A DNA stretch of 33,783 nt from positions 1-33,783 of IMG/VR virus record IMGVR_UViG_3300033150_000765; one strand, 5' to 3'. The stretch is from a virus. Every line of letters starts with the position of its first letter. Positions within the stretch are counted from its first letter, which is position 1. The position numbers and the translations under genes were made by a program. The notes beneath the pieces are model-generated. The model worked only from the letters and a program-made list of their open reading frames with translations. It was not told where the DNA came from and searched no databases. Shown one piece after another: positions 5,966 to 14,565 of the stretch.

Positions 5966-6258
5966 TTCAATATCCTATTCTTTATCGACCTAACCCCCGC
6001 CTCCATTTTCTGCCTTGCCGATGGGTTGCTTGTATGTATCGTTATCTCGGGTGGGATATACTCGGGGTCGTTCGCCATCTCTGTTTCTATCCAGAGCAAC
6101 ACATCATAACCATTCTCGTGTGGCTTCCCGAGATCGTGGTCAAGACTGATATGGGTAACGTCTCTTTTTTTAAGTGCAGCGATTAGTGGGGGGACGCTTC
6201 TAAATACAACCCAATCGTCTCCCGGGGCATCCCTGAAATCATCTAGATATATCTTCAT
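5962..6258 (-). CDS. cREC-type receiver domain protein (cyclic-phosphate processing family)
   Basis: 98 aa, a single receiver-like domain. Seen: acidic pair in LDDFRD (5-10), a conserved arginine in VVFRSV, ISLDHDLG (37-44), GYDVLLWIE (50-58) and TIHTSNPSARQKM (73-85). This set of motifs marks the cREC family, receiver-like domains proposed to process cyclic-phosphate products rather than to relay phosphorylation. The phage role is unknown; handling nucleotide or RNA ends, or counter-defence, are inferences. It shares an almost identical 19-bp leader with the gene upstream and overlaps the next gene by 4 bp. Confidence 0.82.
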   Translation of the reverse strand: MKIYLDDFRDAPGDDWVVFRSVPPLIAALKKRDVTHISLDHDLGKPHENGYDVLLWIETEMANDPEYIPPEITIHTSNPSARQKMEAGVRSIKNRILK

Positions 6259-6274
6259 ATCGCCACCGTCCTGT
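6256..6274 (-). repeat. Duplicated 19-bp translation-start leader, copy A
   Basis: Plus-strand CATATCGCCACCGTCCTGT, covering the start codon and ribosome-binding region of the cREC gene. It matches 6449-6467 at 18 of 19 bases. Confidence 0.8.
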
Positions 6275-6289
6275 TTAGAGGGAGTCGTT

Positions 6290-6451
6290 TCATGCGTACC
6301 ATTTGCCTATCGCGTCATAGGCGTTCTTTATTTCTTCGTCATTGATGTATTCTATTAATGCTTCATCTGCTTTGACATGGGCGACCTCGGTATCGTGGCT
6401 ATATTTTCTATTGATAATATCAAGCCGTTTTATCAGTTCGTCCTTTGTCAT
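6290..6451 (-). CDS. Small helical protein, 53 aa
   Basis: The ATG at 6451 overlaps the endolysin stop as ATGA, so it is translationally coupled. It begins MTKDELIKRLDIINRKYSHD and is helical and acidic, ending AYDAIGKWYA. No cysteine, no membrane segment, no family recognised. Its leader is almost identical to that of the following cREC gene (18 of 19 bases), suggesting local duplication. Too short to be found by length alone, but the coupling makes it convincing. Confidence 0.65.
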   Translation of the reverse strand: MTKDELIKRLDIINRKYSHDTEVAHVKADEALIEYINDEEIKNAYDAIGKWYA

Positions 6452-6849
6452 ATCGCTACCGTCCTGTCATGTACCTGAAAGTGAATGTGATCCCAATGCT
6501 TACCCTTGGGATCCAAATCACCGTAAATGGCGACTTTCATGTGGATGCGCTCGGGGTCATATTGCCAGACTCCGTTGATGTATTCCACCAGACGATTGGC
6601 GTGTTCAGGGATTAACCCACCTTCATATATAATGTTGTTGCACACATCTACATCTATACCCCTACACGGGTTGGTACCATGTACTCCCTTATCACCCGAC
6701 CTCTGCATGGAGGTGATTAACAGCCAATTCAACCCGAACTCTCTTTTCGCGTACAGTGCGGCATCGAAAAAAACCGCCTGCAATAAAGGATGCAAGCGGC
6801 TGAACTCGCCGAACCTGTTCTCATTACCCGCGAAATTTATCAGACGCAT
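6448..6849 (-). CDS. Endolysin: M15 peptidase (D-Ala-D-Ala carboxypeptidase-like)
   Basis: 133 aa. Zinc ligands of the M15/DD-peptidase fold are visible: H57 in GVHGTNPCRGIDVDV with D66 or D68, and the C-terminal H121-x-H123 in KHWDHIHFQV. These proteins cut the peptide stems of peptidoglycan; in phages they are endolysins. There is no signal peptide, so export needs a holin. A membrane-anchored coiled-coil protein lies directly upstream and the strong leftward promoter at 6882-6910 is 35 bp before the start, so lysis genes can be expressed apart from the main late transcript. Confidence 0.85.
   Translation of the reverse strand: MRLINFAGNENRFGEFSRLHPLLQAVFFDAALYAKREFGLNWLLITSMQRSGDKGVHGTNPCRGIDVDVCNNIIYEGGLIPEHANRLVEYINGVWQYDPERIHMKVAIYGDLDPKGKHWDHIHFQVHDRTVAI
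6449..6467 (-). repeat. Duplicated 19-bp translation-start leader, copy B
   Basis: Plus-strand CATATCGCTACCGTCCTGT across the start of the 53-aa gene and the end of the endolysin; one base differs from 6256-6274. Confidence 0.8.
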
Positions 6850-6881
6850 ATAGTACCCCCGCTAGAAACGGTCTGAGCGGC

Positions 6882-6910
6882 ACAATATCACTATAGTTAT
6901 ATTTTGTCAA
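6882..6910 (-). promoter_or_regulatory. Sigma-70 promoter P3 (leftward, lysis region)
   Basis: On the minus strand TTGACA (6905-6910), 17 bp, TATTGT (6882-6887). The spacer contains ATATAAC and TATAGTG, close to the ATATAAC-GC-TATTGTG of promoter P1, so it may share a regulator. It sits between the XhlA-like gene and the endolysin. Confidence 0.7.
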
Positions 6911-6919
6911 GAAAAAAAT

Positions 6920-7189
6920 TCAATTTTTTAACAAGATAATTCTGATTACGAAAAAGGACAGTGTTATTATCGCCCCCAAAAGAAGATATGTTATTCTCGC
7001 GTTGTTCTTATTGCTGGTGTCCAGCCTGTCAATCATTCGGCGGGATTTATCGCATATACCATTGGGTTGGAATATGGGCGTTATCTTGTCGAGTTGTTCC
7101 TTCATATTCATGCTGCGCTCGTTCAACACGATTACCATATTATGAATCTCTTTCAGCAATTGTTCGTTATTCAGGTTTGTTAAAGCCAT
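6920..7189 (-). CDS. XhlA-like membrane-anchored coiled-coil protein
   Basis: 89 aa: a helical, coiled-coil N-terminus (LLKEIHNMVIVLNERSMNM and onward) and one C-terminal membrane helix, ITYLLLGAIITLSFFVIRII, with a short basic tail. This is the layout of XhlA/haemolysin-type phage lysis accessory proteins, which help holin or anchor at the membrane. The start overlaps the preceding stop by 10 bp. It is the last gene before promoter P3 and the endolysin. Call by architecture, not by a diagnostic motif. Confidence 0.7.
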   Translation of the reverse strand: MALTNLNNEQLLKEIHNMVIVLNERSMNMKEQLDKITPIFQPNGICDKSRRMIDRLDTSNKNNARITYLLLGAIITLSFFVIRIILLKN

Positions 7190-10101
7190 TTAGCTGCCCT
7201 TTCGAGTTTTTTCTTTTGCTTTTCCAACGTTCTAGCCGTTGATAGGTCTCCGTTTTTCTTGGCCCGCTTGATACCGAACTCCAATTCACCAATCGCCTTA
7301 CCAATATCATATTTCAAGCGTCGCCTTGCCTTGTTCTCGTCTATTTCATAAGCTCTCCCGAACAGATGATAGACAACCCTATCCCAATAATTGTCATTAC
7401 TACCGAAAAAGAACCGGTTCACTTCCTGGTATATTCTTATCGGTGTTAATATATGAGCATATCTTGATGGTACTTTCGCCCCGAGCACAGTAGTCTTTTC
7501 GCCGGGATAGGCCGGTAATTTGCGTTTTTTGAATAGATCATATCCCCAGAAAACTTCACCCAACGTTTTAACTGGGGTAAGCTGCCTTACAATCAAATCC
7601 TGCATGCCGCGCTTGGCGAGCAATTCCCCCAGATCGGCATGCGGAAGCCAGCCGCGAAGCACTATATAAGTACGCTTACCCGGCTTTTTGCTCCAGCCGA
7701 TAACGTATCCCTCCCTTATCCATTCGGGGTCTATGTCATCCGGCAACTGGCCGCCGCGTAATTTTGTTATTGCGTGCCGTGTACGCTCGACGCGGGCATA
7801 ATGTTTGGGATTCTGAACAAACATCTCCGCATGAAGAGGCAGGTTAAATCTGCTCCACGAATAGAAGGGGAATATCCGGCGCATTATTCCCCTTTCAAAT
7901 GGTGTAAATTTGTCATACGTGGGGTGGAATTTACGCACCATCTCAACGGCACTATTAAATCCCATTTTTTTGATAAACTTATCACCCTTCTTCTCAAGCC
8001 AGAAACGCATGGCGATACGCGGGAAATCCTCCGTAAACTCGCCCAAACTCTCCATCGCCTTCAGGCCGGTTACTCTCTTCCATGCGGGGGTTATTATCTT
8101 GCGGCTTGCACCTATTTCAGACGCGAAAAAACCAGTGCGGATTGTACCGTCCCGAATCATATCAAGATATTTTATCTTCGCCGCCCTATCGCCACTCTTT
8201 ACGGCACTCAAAAATTTCGCCGCCTTTACATAGGCCGTATCGGTAAGCCACATGCCGGCGATGTTGTTCAATAGCATCTCTGAAACAAGGTTTCTGATAT
8301 GGAACTTTCCAAACGGTATCAGCGTTCCATATTTCCACATGCCCAATCCCTTGTCGTACATGCGGACAAATTTTTGAAAATCCTTACTCTGTCCGGTGGT
8401 AATCTTTATACAATTCTCGAAGGCGGTGGCGAGGTCTTTATGAACAAGAAAATCACCCACCATCTTATCTGTTATTCTCTTGAAATTACCCGTCGCCAGC
8501 TCCGCTCCAATGTCCGCAACGTCTTCTGCGGCCCTCACAAGATTTGTACCCCTATACTGTTTTAACAACCCCCTGATGTGGCTCTGATACATAAACGATG
8601 ACCGTAGTCGCAACTCTTGCTCGAAAATCAACTTTGGCAGATTCGTCTCGAACAGTTTCTTATCGACGCCTATATCAACCAGCTTCTTGCCTATATCGGT
8701 TAAGCCCCCCTCGATACGCCGCAGTTGCGTCATGCTGTCTCTGATTCTGATAAATTGATTGACGGCATCCTGAGGAACGCCGGCCTTGCGAAGTTCACCC
8801 GCATTCTTGACATTAAGTATTTTGATTAGATCATCGCCACTCGTTGATTTCGTCAGTTCTTTTATGACATCATCGGTGAGTATTTTACCCTCGTATTTAC
8901 GACATAGCTCTAGTAATTCACCAAAATTATTCTTGTTTCTCGTTACCAAAATCTTGTGTAATCGTCTGTAATTCTGTTTGATTGATAGGTGCGGGATGTA
9001 GTTGAGTCCCAAATCCCTCGCAAAATTATCAAGCATCGCTGTATCTAATATCCGCCGTTTTAATGCCGCCTGAACAAGTCTGCTCTGCACATAATTCGCC
9101 CGTTTATACAGTTCTCTTGCTTCGGGGGCCAGTTTACCCATAGCCAAATCCATCAATTCCTGGAATTCTGGCATTTTATAATGATCCGGTATTTCCCTAA
9201 GATGCTTTACCGTCTCATCAATCGCGCCCATCATCTTATACTGCTCATCAGTAAGCCCGAATACGGGCCTACTTACTCCCCTCAATACATTGTCTATCTC
9301 GTCTTGCGTCACCCCCACCCGCTTGAGTGCGTCAATAAAATCATCGCCCATTCCCCAAACAACTTTTTTGCCTTGTACAATGCGTTTCGGCAGACTCTTT
9401 TCGAACAAATCAATTATTGCTGCGGCCTTTTCCGGGTGTTTCGCTTCTAATTCCGCGAACCATTTTGTCATATCGACATATTCATCTATCATGCTCGCTT
9501 TAAGCGAGGTAAGGCGTGCTGGGATTTTCGCCCCCTCCGATACCGCACGTGATATTTCGGCTACCTTTTCGAGATTATCTAATTGATTAATCTGTTTGGC
9601 TGCCATACGGGCGGCATCATCTATAACGCCCGTAGTCTTGACCCGCTTCAGAATGTCGTCTGCCAACCCACCGGCTTTGAGTGCATTAACGGCATCATCC
9701 CAACCGGAGATGAATTTGAGCTTGGCGGCTGGATCGATGAACGCATATCGCGCTAATACTCCCGCCTTCTGTAGGGTGGGCCATTTTTCGCCCGCAGCCA
9801 TAGAAATGCGGCTAATAGCCGCTGGCAATTTCGTTGCCTTTACCCCTTTTGAAATAGCACCAAAGGGCAAATACGTAAGCGGGTCTAAAGCAAAACCCAA
9901 CAGAAGCCCAAGCGCCGGATTCTCAGTAAGGTCTATATAATCTAGTCTTCTCTGCCCGGACAAGCCCGCCCAGGCGGCTTTGTGCCAATGTTTATAGGGT
10001 GAGCGGCCGATTGCGTATTCGGCTATATTTGCTGACAGATATTCCGGCCTGCGCACATAGTCCATTAGTTTGCCGAAATTAGAGGTTGGCTTCGACTGCA
10101 T
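7180..10101 (-). CDS. Large internal virion / DNA-ejection protein candidate (973 aa)
   Basis: The longest protein apart from the tailspike. It follows two glutamine-rich small virion proteins and precedes the lysis genes, the position of the ejection proteins in short-tailed phages. It is basic and largely helical, with many lysine/arginine-rich stretches. Notable: N-terminal LGLLLGFALDPLTYLPFG (hydrophobic, amphipathic, about 64-81), GKFHIRNLVSEMLLNN at about 595, and FERGIMRRIFPFYSWSRF at about 735-750. The membrane-seeking segments in a soluble helical protein suit an ejection protein that forms a trans-envelope channel. I see no lytic transglycosylase site or polymerase motif. The ATG follows GGAATAATCG, 3 bp after the upstream stop. 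Confidence 0.65.
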   Translation of the reverse strand: MQSKPTSNFGKLMDYVRRPEYLSANIAEYAIGRSPYKHWHKAAWAGLSGQRRLDYIDLTENPALGLLLGFALDPLTYLPFGAISKGVKATKLPAAISRISMAAGEKWPTLQKAGVLARYAFIDPAAKLKFISGWDDAVNALKAGGLADDILKRVKTTGVIDDAARMAAKQINQLDNLEKVAEISRAVSEGAKIPARLTSLKASMIDEYVDMTKWFAELEAKHPEKAAAIIDLFEKSLPKRIVQGKKVVWGMGDDFIDALKRVGVTQDEIDNVLRGVSRPVFGLTDEQYKMMGAIDETVKHLREIPDHYKMPEFQELMDLAMGKLAPEARELYKRANYVQSRLVQAALKRRILDTAMLDNFARDLGLNYIPHLSIKQNYRRLHKILVTRNKNNFGELLELCRKYEGKILTDDVIKELTKSTSGDDLIKILNVKNAGELRKAGVPQDAVNQFIRIRDSMTQLRRIEGGLTDIGKKLVDIGVDKKLFETNLPKLIFEQELRLRSSFMYQSHIRGLLKQYRGTNLVRAAEDVADIGAELATGNFKRITDKMVGDFLVHKDLATAFENCIKITTGQSKDFQKFVRMYDKGLGMWKYGTLIPFGKFHIRNLVSEMLLNNIAGMWLTDTAYVKAAKFLSAVKSGDRAAKIKYLDMIRDGTIRTGFFASEIGASRKIITPAWKRVTGLKAMESLGEFTEDFPRIAMRFWLEKKGDKFIKKMGFNSAVEMVRKFHPTYDKFTPFERGIMRRIFPFYSWSRFNLPLHAEMFVQNPKHYARVERTRHAITKLRGGQLPDDIDPEWIREGYVIGWSKKPGKRTYIVLRGWLPHADLGELLAKRGMQDLIVRQLTPVKTLGEVFWGYDLFKKRKLPAYPGEKTTVLGAKVPSRYAHILTPIRIYQEVNRFFFGSNDNYWDRVVYHLFGRAYEIDENKARRRLKYDIGKAIGELEFGIKRAKKNGDLSTARTLEKQKKKLERAAKWL

Positions 10102-10104
10102 CGA

Positions 10105-10926
10105 TTATTCCTTCCCGCCCATACCCCCAATTGGCGATACTAGTCTAGATTTAGAAGAACCGGTCGCACCAAATCCCGGATGATGCTTTAATATATTACC
10201 GGCCATGTAAGAAGCCCCCCCTCCATAGCCCTTAATTACGCCCTCATCTACCAGTTTCTTGAAGATTTCATCGAGGTCTGCCTGCACCTGTTCCATAGTT
10301 TTGTTTTGATTAACCAGCCCATCCCATATCGCCTGCATTACAAGCTGTTTGTACTTTAGGTTATTGTCTAGTTGTGCTATCCATGAATTCCGTTCTTGCT
10401 GGAGCAATACCTCTCTCCAGATAACCTTTCTTGCCAACTCCATACCAACCGACGGGATTCTTGAATATTCCGATAGTTCCTGTAAAATACTAAACGGCAA
10501 TGTTCCAACATAGCCCTCGGACAGTGCCAGGTCATTCCAGTATTCCCATTCTCTTGGATCAAATTTACCCAGCGTAGCGGCTTCTTTACTAGCGGTGGGG
10601 GGCTTGTAATACGGCCCGATACCCTGTTCTCGCTGGTATTCATTTCGTCTTATATAATCTTGATAAGCCGCCTCTCTTTCGGCCTCGGATTCTTGAGCGC
10701 GTAAACCGGACAAATGCTCCTGCCGTTTCAACCAATCCTCGTATGCGGTCTGACGCTGCTCCTCCGGCGACATATAATTCTGTACTTGCATCTGGTTCAG
10801 CCGGTTTTGTAGGCGCATACGCTCTTGCGCCAATTTATTACCCTGCATTTGCTGGCCCCATTGTTTGGTTTGCATGTATGCCAGGAAGCCGGCCTGTATT
10901 CCCTCTAACAGATTCCCTCTACGCAT
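10105..10926 (-). CDS. Glutamine-rich coiled-coil virion protein
   Basis: 273 aa with AAGGAG before the ATG. Residues 15-110 are rich in Q, E and R with heptad spacing (NKLAQERMRLQNRLNQMQ), a coiled coil. The C-terminus is glycine- and serine-rich (GGGASYMAGN; GATGSSKSRLVSPIGG), flexible. Order and composition match the small internal virion or ejection proteins coded just before the large ejection protein in podoviruses. No enzymatic motif seen. Confidence 0.65.
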   Translation of the reverse strand: MRRGNLLEGIQAGFLAYMQTKQWGQQMQGNKLAQERMRLQNRLNQMQVQNYMSPEEQRQTAYEDWLKRQEHLSGLRAQESEAEREAAYQDYIRRNEYQREQGIGPYYKPPTASKEAATLGKFDPREWEYWNDLALSEGYVGTLPFSILQELSEYSRIPSVGMELARKVIWREVLLQQERNSWIAQLDNNLKYKQLVMQAIWDGLVNQNKTMEQVQADLDEIFKKLVDEGVIKGYGGGASYMAGNILKHHPGFGATGSSKSRLVSPIGGMGGKE

Positions 10927-10935
10927 GACTGCTCC

Positions 10936-11514
10936 TTAATATTGAAAGGCAAGTGCCCTGCCAACGTCGGTAAGCCCATACGTCGGCAGGCCCATCGCCT
11001 GACCAAGTCCGGGCAAGAACGCCGCACTCATACCGACGATGCTCCCGAATGTTTGCCACCAGGACGGGGCATTCAATTCGGCCTGCTGTTTCATCAATTC
11101 CATCTGTTGCTGATAGGCAAGCGCCGCCATTTGCAATTCGTGTGCTTGTTGATCTTCGCGATTCATATAACCCAGGTATTGCCCGGCTTGCCACCGCTTC
11201 CATTGATCGGCTAATTCCATGCCCTTCTGCATACCGGCGGTTTCCATAGCCCCACGAGCGAGATTCCACCATCCACCAGTCCCGGCTCCGGCATATTGGT
11301 TATATCCCATTCGCATTCGGAGCTTCGCCATCTCTCTTTCAAGAACATCACCCGCACGGCTTTGCCCCAATTGAGCCAGTTTCTCTACCTCTGGCTGATA
11401 ATATGTCTGATATTCGTACTGGCGTTCAGCGTGGGCCTCTTCTAACTTCTTTCGCCGCGCCTCCCGCTTCGCCTTTCCTACAATTTCGCCAAATTCACTT
11501 CCGATTATTCCCAT
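10936..11514 (-). CDS. Internal virion protein, gp14-like
   Basis: 192 aa. Begins MGIIGSEFGEIVGKAKREAR, then Q/E-rich helices (YQQQMELMKQQAELN), and ends with a hydrophobic glycine-containing segment, WQTFGSIVGMSAAFLPGLGQ. Small phage ejection proteins of the T7 gp14 kind combine a Q-rich coiled coil with one membrane-inserting segment in the same way. The start codon overlaps the upstream stop (TAATG) with GGAGGG upstream. Similarity is by architecture only. Confidence 0.62.
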   Translation of the reverse strand: MGIIGSEFGEIVGKAKREARRKKLEEAHAERQYEYQTYYQPEVEKLAQLGQSRAGDVLEREMAKLRMRMGYNQYAGAGTGGWWNLARGAMETAGMQKGMELADQWKRWQAGQYLGYMNREDQQAHELQMAALAYQQQMELMKQQAELNAPSWWQTFGSIVGMSAAFLPGLGQAMGLPTYGLTDVGRALAFQY

Positions 11515-11795
11515 TATAACCCTCCCGCTACATAGACCAGAAAATCTGCATCAACGCTGGATTTTATTGTTATATATTTAGAATTAGGCGCGGGGTCTAA
11601 TACCCACGTCGGCAATGCCCCGCCGACTATATATACATCAAGCGGCTGTATAGAAATAATCTTCGGCACCGCTCCAAGACCATGATATAAGCGCGTACCC
11701 TTCGGGCTAATCCGCACCCTGCCGAAATCTTTACTCCTAACCGCACTTCGCCTTTTGGCTTTCTCTAGTAAACGTTCTTCGTCCAGGTCGAACAT
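11514..11795 (-). CDS. Small structural protein, 93 aa
   Basis: Start at 11795, where ATG overlaps the preceding stop by one base (TAATG); an in-frame ATG 36 bases upstream is inside that gene and unlikely. Residues 1-25 are a charged helix; the rest alternates strands, ending in SSVDADFLVYVAGGL. The latter half resembles small beta-rich phage decoration or fibre-associated proteins. It belongs to the tail-fibre part of the operon by position. No specific family named. Confidence 0.65.
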   Translation of the reverse strand: MFDLDEERLLEKAKRRSAVRSKDFGRVRISPKGTRLYHGLGAVPKIISIQPLDVYIVGGALPTWVLDPAPNSKYITIKSSVDADFLVYVAGGL

Positions 11796-12340
11796 TAAAT
11801 ATCCCCAAACGCTTGCCAGTAAAGCGTCCAATTCTCGGTGAAGGTAGCCGTATCACCAGGATCAATATTTACCAGTGCGCTGTCCGTGGCAACAGCCTTG
11901 ATGGTATATCTGGCGGATGTATCATCCGTGTAACAGGTAACGTAAACATGCGGTGTACCGGTATAACCGGGGTCTCCAGCCGTACACACATCTCCGTTGG
12001 TGAAATAGACGGTTATATCTGTATTGGTGGTATCGGCGGCGGTAATGAGTGAGGTGCCCTTTATCGCCATTTGCCCGCCCGTCGTCGTGCGATCCTTGCC
12101 GATCTGAACCACACCAACCCCGTCACCGGTGCCGTAATCAATAGCCGATTCCACTATCACCGAGCCGGCAAACAAGGCAGCAGAATCTATACCACCAGTC
12201 GCTATGTTCGCTCCGGTGATACCCTTGTTGATTATAGCCGACAAATAATCAAAGTTGTTATTCAAATGCGAACCATATAACGTTTCCGTGCTGGTTCCCG
12301 TAGCCCAATCATGCCAGGTATAGGCGTTGGTCTGTACCAT
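11795..12340 (-). CDS. Tail fibre-like beta-structured protein
   Basis: 181 aa, GGAGG 6 bases before the ATG. N-terminal TWHDWATGTSTETLYGSHLNNNF is the kind of attachment motif seen at the start of phage fibres and trimeric proteins that wrap around a tail. It is followed by glycine- and threonine-rich repeats (ANIATGGIDSAALFAGSV) and a C-terminal beta-sandwich. It follows the nozzle gene, where fibre genes are expected. No enzyme motif. Confidence 0.6.
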   Translation of the reverse strand: MVQTNAYTWHDWATGTSTETLYGSHLNNNFDYLSAIINKGITGANIATGGIDSAALFAGSVIVESAIDYGTGDGVGVVQIGKDRTTTGGQMAIKGTSLITAADTTNTDITVYFTNGDVCTAGDPGYTGTPHVYVTCYTDDTSARYTIKAVATDSALVNIDPGDTATFTENWTLYWQAFGDI

Positions 12341-12342
12341 CG

Positions 12343-14565
12343 TTAACCTCCAATAACTCGAACGATTTTACGTTTCGGCAACCAATCTATGCCGATAGAT
12401 TTCATACACAGTTGGGGGCCGATTATATCGGTTGATAATCCTATTTGAAACGATGAGCCCTCCAAGCCCTGCGGTAATGATATAGCGAACGATTTGTCGG
12501 GTGCATTCTCGATGTAATCACTATTCACTATAGATTGATTCACAATGAAACCAAACTCATCGGCTGTTAGCGTAACGGTATTATCGGCCGTATCGGTCTG
12601 GTCAACATATGTTTTGAACAAAGCACCGCCGCCGTAATTGTCTAAATCAATATACGCCCTACGGATTGTTTTCTTTATATCCGGGGCTCCCAATGTAAAA
12701 TTTTTCGTCCTGAAACTGATCTGTATTGGTGATAATTCATAATCCGTTTCGCCCACCTCAAGCTGCCCCACAAATGGATATACATCGTAATGCCCGCCAA
12801 ATAGTAATTTCTCCGACCCGTCGCTGGCATAGTTGAACAGATAATCGACGTACAGATAGAACGTCGCAGAACCCGAGTAGTATCTGTATTGATAGAGATA
12901 CCATTCCTCTAAATCGAAATCATATATAATAACATGGCGGCTATCGGTTTTGCCCTCTATTGGGATAGCCAGGTAATATTTGCGGTTATGGATCGCGGCG
13001 GATACTCTATGCAGGCGATTCGAGGTCAGATTATCAATATAGTATTGCATCTTATCAAAAGTTAAATTTTTCACCTTTTTCCCGTCATACTGATATACGC
13101 CGTTCTTATCAAGCCATATCAATTTGCCCTCAAATTCGCAGATCGAGTGAGCGGCGACACAACCGATGTTATCAGATATTTTAACCGGGTCTATCCAGCC
13201 TTCCCGCCACATGAATGTCTTGCTATTCGTAAAAATAAATACACCATCCTGGAATGCGTGTATTGCCGTTATTTCGTCAGAGACGTTGTATTTCTCGCAG
13301 TAGAAATAATTCGAGGGAGGGAATATGAGCATCGGATACGGCCACATGAAATCGGGTAATTCCATAATAGGTTCTTCTTCAGACCCGAAACCCGTATACC
13401 CACGATAGCTGAAACGCACCATCTTCTTGCCGGATTCCTCGCCGGTATTGGTGATATTGGCAAGTAACACCCTGTTATTAAGCCGCGTCATGTATTTTGC
13501 ATGGACAACGGGCTCACTCGATTCGTCCCTCGGCATGTAGGCGGTGTCGGGGTCTACGGTGCCATTATCAATAAAATCAATGTATAAAGTGGTTTCATCG
13601 GTAGAAGGGTTGTATGTACCGGTAATATCAGTTATAACACCAACCGACTCCCCGTCAGCATCCTCACCGCTCATTGTGTTGCTTTCAAACTGATATACCC
13701 AATCAGAGCCATCGTATATCTTGCGTATATAAGCCTGGTCTATAAGTTCCCACGCCGTTTCGGGCGAATAACTGAAGCTGCCCTGCGTGGGGCTGACCTT
13801 CCTGCGAAATAAATTGACCATCGTAACATCAAAGCCATTCATAGTACACGAAAACGGCTGATTGGTAGCCACGAGGGTTTTATCGGTAGTTGTCGTTTGT
13901 TGCACCGGGTGAGAAGCCGGGAAACGTAAGACAACAGACGGCCCGGGGTTTTTGGGATCCTCCCAACTAGACCACTCGTCCGCCGGTAACGCCCCTATCG
14001 TTTCTCCATCATCGAAATTTTCGCCCAATATATATGATACGTTATATTGATAATATGTATTTGCTTCGAGAGAACCACCTTCCTGGGTGGATATGTACAC
14101 GCTGCAACCTATTGCCGCCTTCGGTTTCGGATAGCTCGCCGTACTAAAATTATCATTACTATCTATCCACGCGAGCGGCTTGCCGGGTGGTAGAAAAAGC
14201 AGTTTATCCTTATAACGATCAAATGAAACGTGCTCGGTTCCACCTATAATAGAAGATATTGGTGTGCTTTCCCATGTGCTCTCGTTTATTTTGTAGAGAA
14301 ACAGATCGCCCATAGCGTACAGTGCTTCTCCGGCGCCTTCCCATTCGGTTTTGTATATTCCCCTGATTTTGGTGCTTCCGCTTATATTGCTGCATATCTT
14401 ATTGTACCCCTTGCGCGATTTGACGGTGCCATCCTTTTCAAGGTACAAATTCAACATGCTGGAAAATTCCGCATCCTCGATATTGCGCGGGTTATCCGAC
14501 TTGTTCAACCCCTTGAATCTGTTAATACGCAAGGTGCCGTATCTGTCTCTGCGCTTATTATACAT
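12343..14565 (-). CDS. Tail nozzle / stabilisation protein, beta-propeller-like
   Basis: 740 aa. The N-terminus GLNKSDNPRNIEDAEFSSML followed by DGTVKSRKGY is the characteristic opening of podovirus nozzle or stabilisation proteins (P22 gp10 / T7 gp12 type): a loop that docks on the adaptor, then a propeller. The remainder is beta-rich and repeated, with blade-like strands, for example GVFIFTNSKTFMWREG and GKLIWLDKNGVYQYDGK. It continues the tail from the adaptor encoded just upstream; the two genes overlap by 8 bp, consistent with partners in one ring stack. The fold is inferred from pattern rather than computed. Confidence 0.7.
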   Translation of the reverse strand: MYNKRRDRYGTLRINRFKGLNKSDNPRNIEDAEFSSMLNLYLEKDGTVKSRKGYNKICSNISGSTKIRGIYKTEWEGAGEALYAMGDLFLYKINESTWESTPISSIIGGTEHVSFDRYKDKLLFLPPGKPLAWIDSNDNFSTASYPKPKAAIGCSVYISTQEGGSLEANTYYQYNVSYILGENFDDGETIGALPADEWSSWEDPKNPGPSVVLRFPASHPVQQTTTTDKTLVATNQPFSCTMNGFDVTMVNLFRRKVSPTQGSFSYSPETAWELIDQAYIRKIYDGSDWVYQFESNTMSGEDADGESVGVITDITGTYNPSTDETTLYIDFIDNGTVDPDTAYMPRDESSEPVVHAKYMTRLNNRVLLANITNTGEESGKKMVRFSYRGYTGFGSEEEPIMELPDFMWPYPMLIFPPSNYFYCEKYNVSDEITAIHAFQDGVFIFTNSKTFMWREGWIDPVKISDNIGCVAAHSICEFEGKLIWLDKNGVYQYDGKKVKNLTFDKMQYYIDNLTSNRLHRVSAAIHNRKYYLAIPIEGKTDSRHVIIYDFDLEEWYLYQYRYYSGSATFYLYVDYLFNYASDGSEKLLFGGHYDVYPFVGQLEVGETDYELSPIQISFRTKNFTLGAPDIKKTIRRAYIDLDNYGGGALFKTYVDQTDTADNTVTLTADEFGFIVNQSIVNSDYIENAPDKSFAISLPQGLEGSSFQIGLSTDIIGPQLCMKSIGIDWLPKRKIVRVIGG

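Noticed and set aside
13147-13359. Plus-strand ORFs inside the tail and capsid genes (many 60-170 aa)
   Set aside because: All are shadows of the coding frames on the minus strand, without ribosome-binding sites or family motifs.
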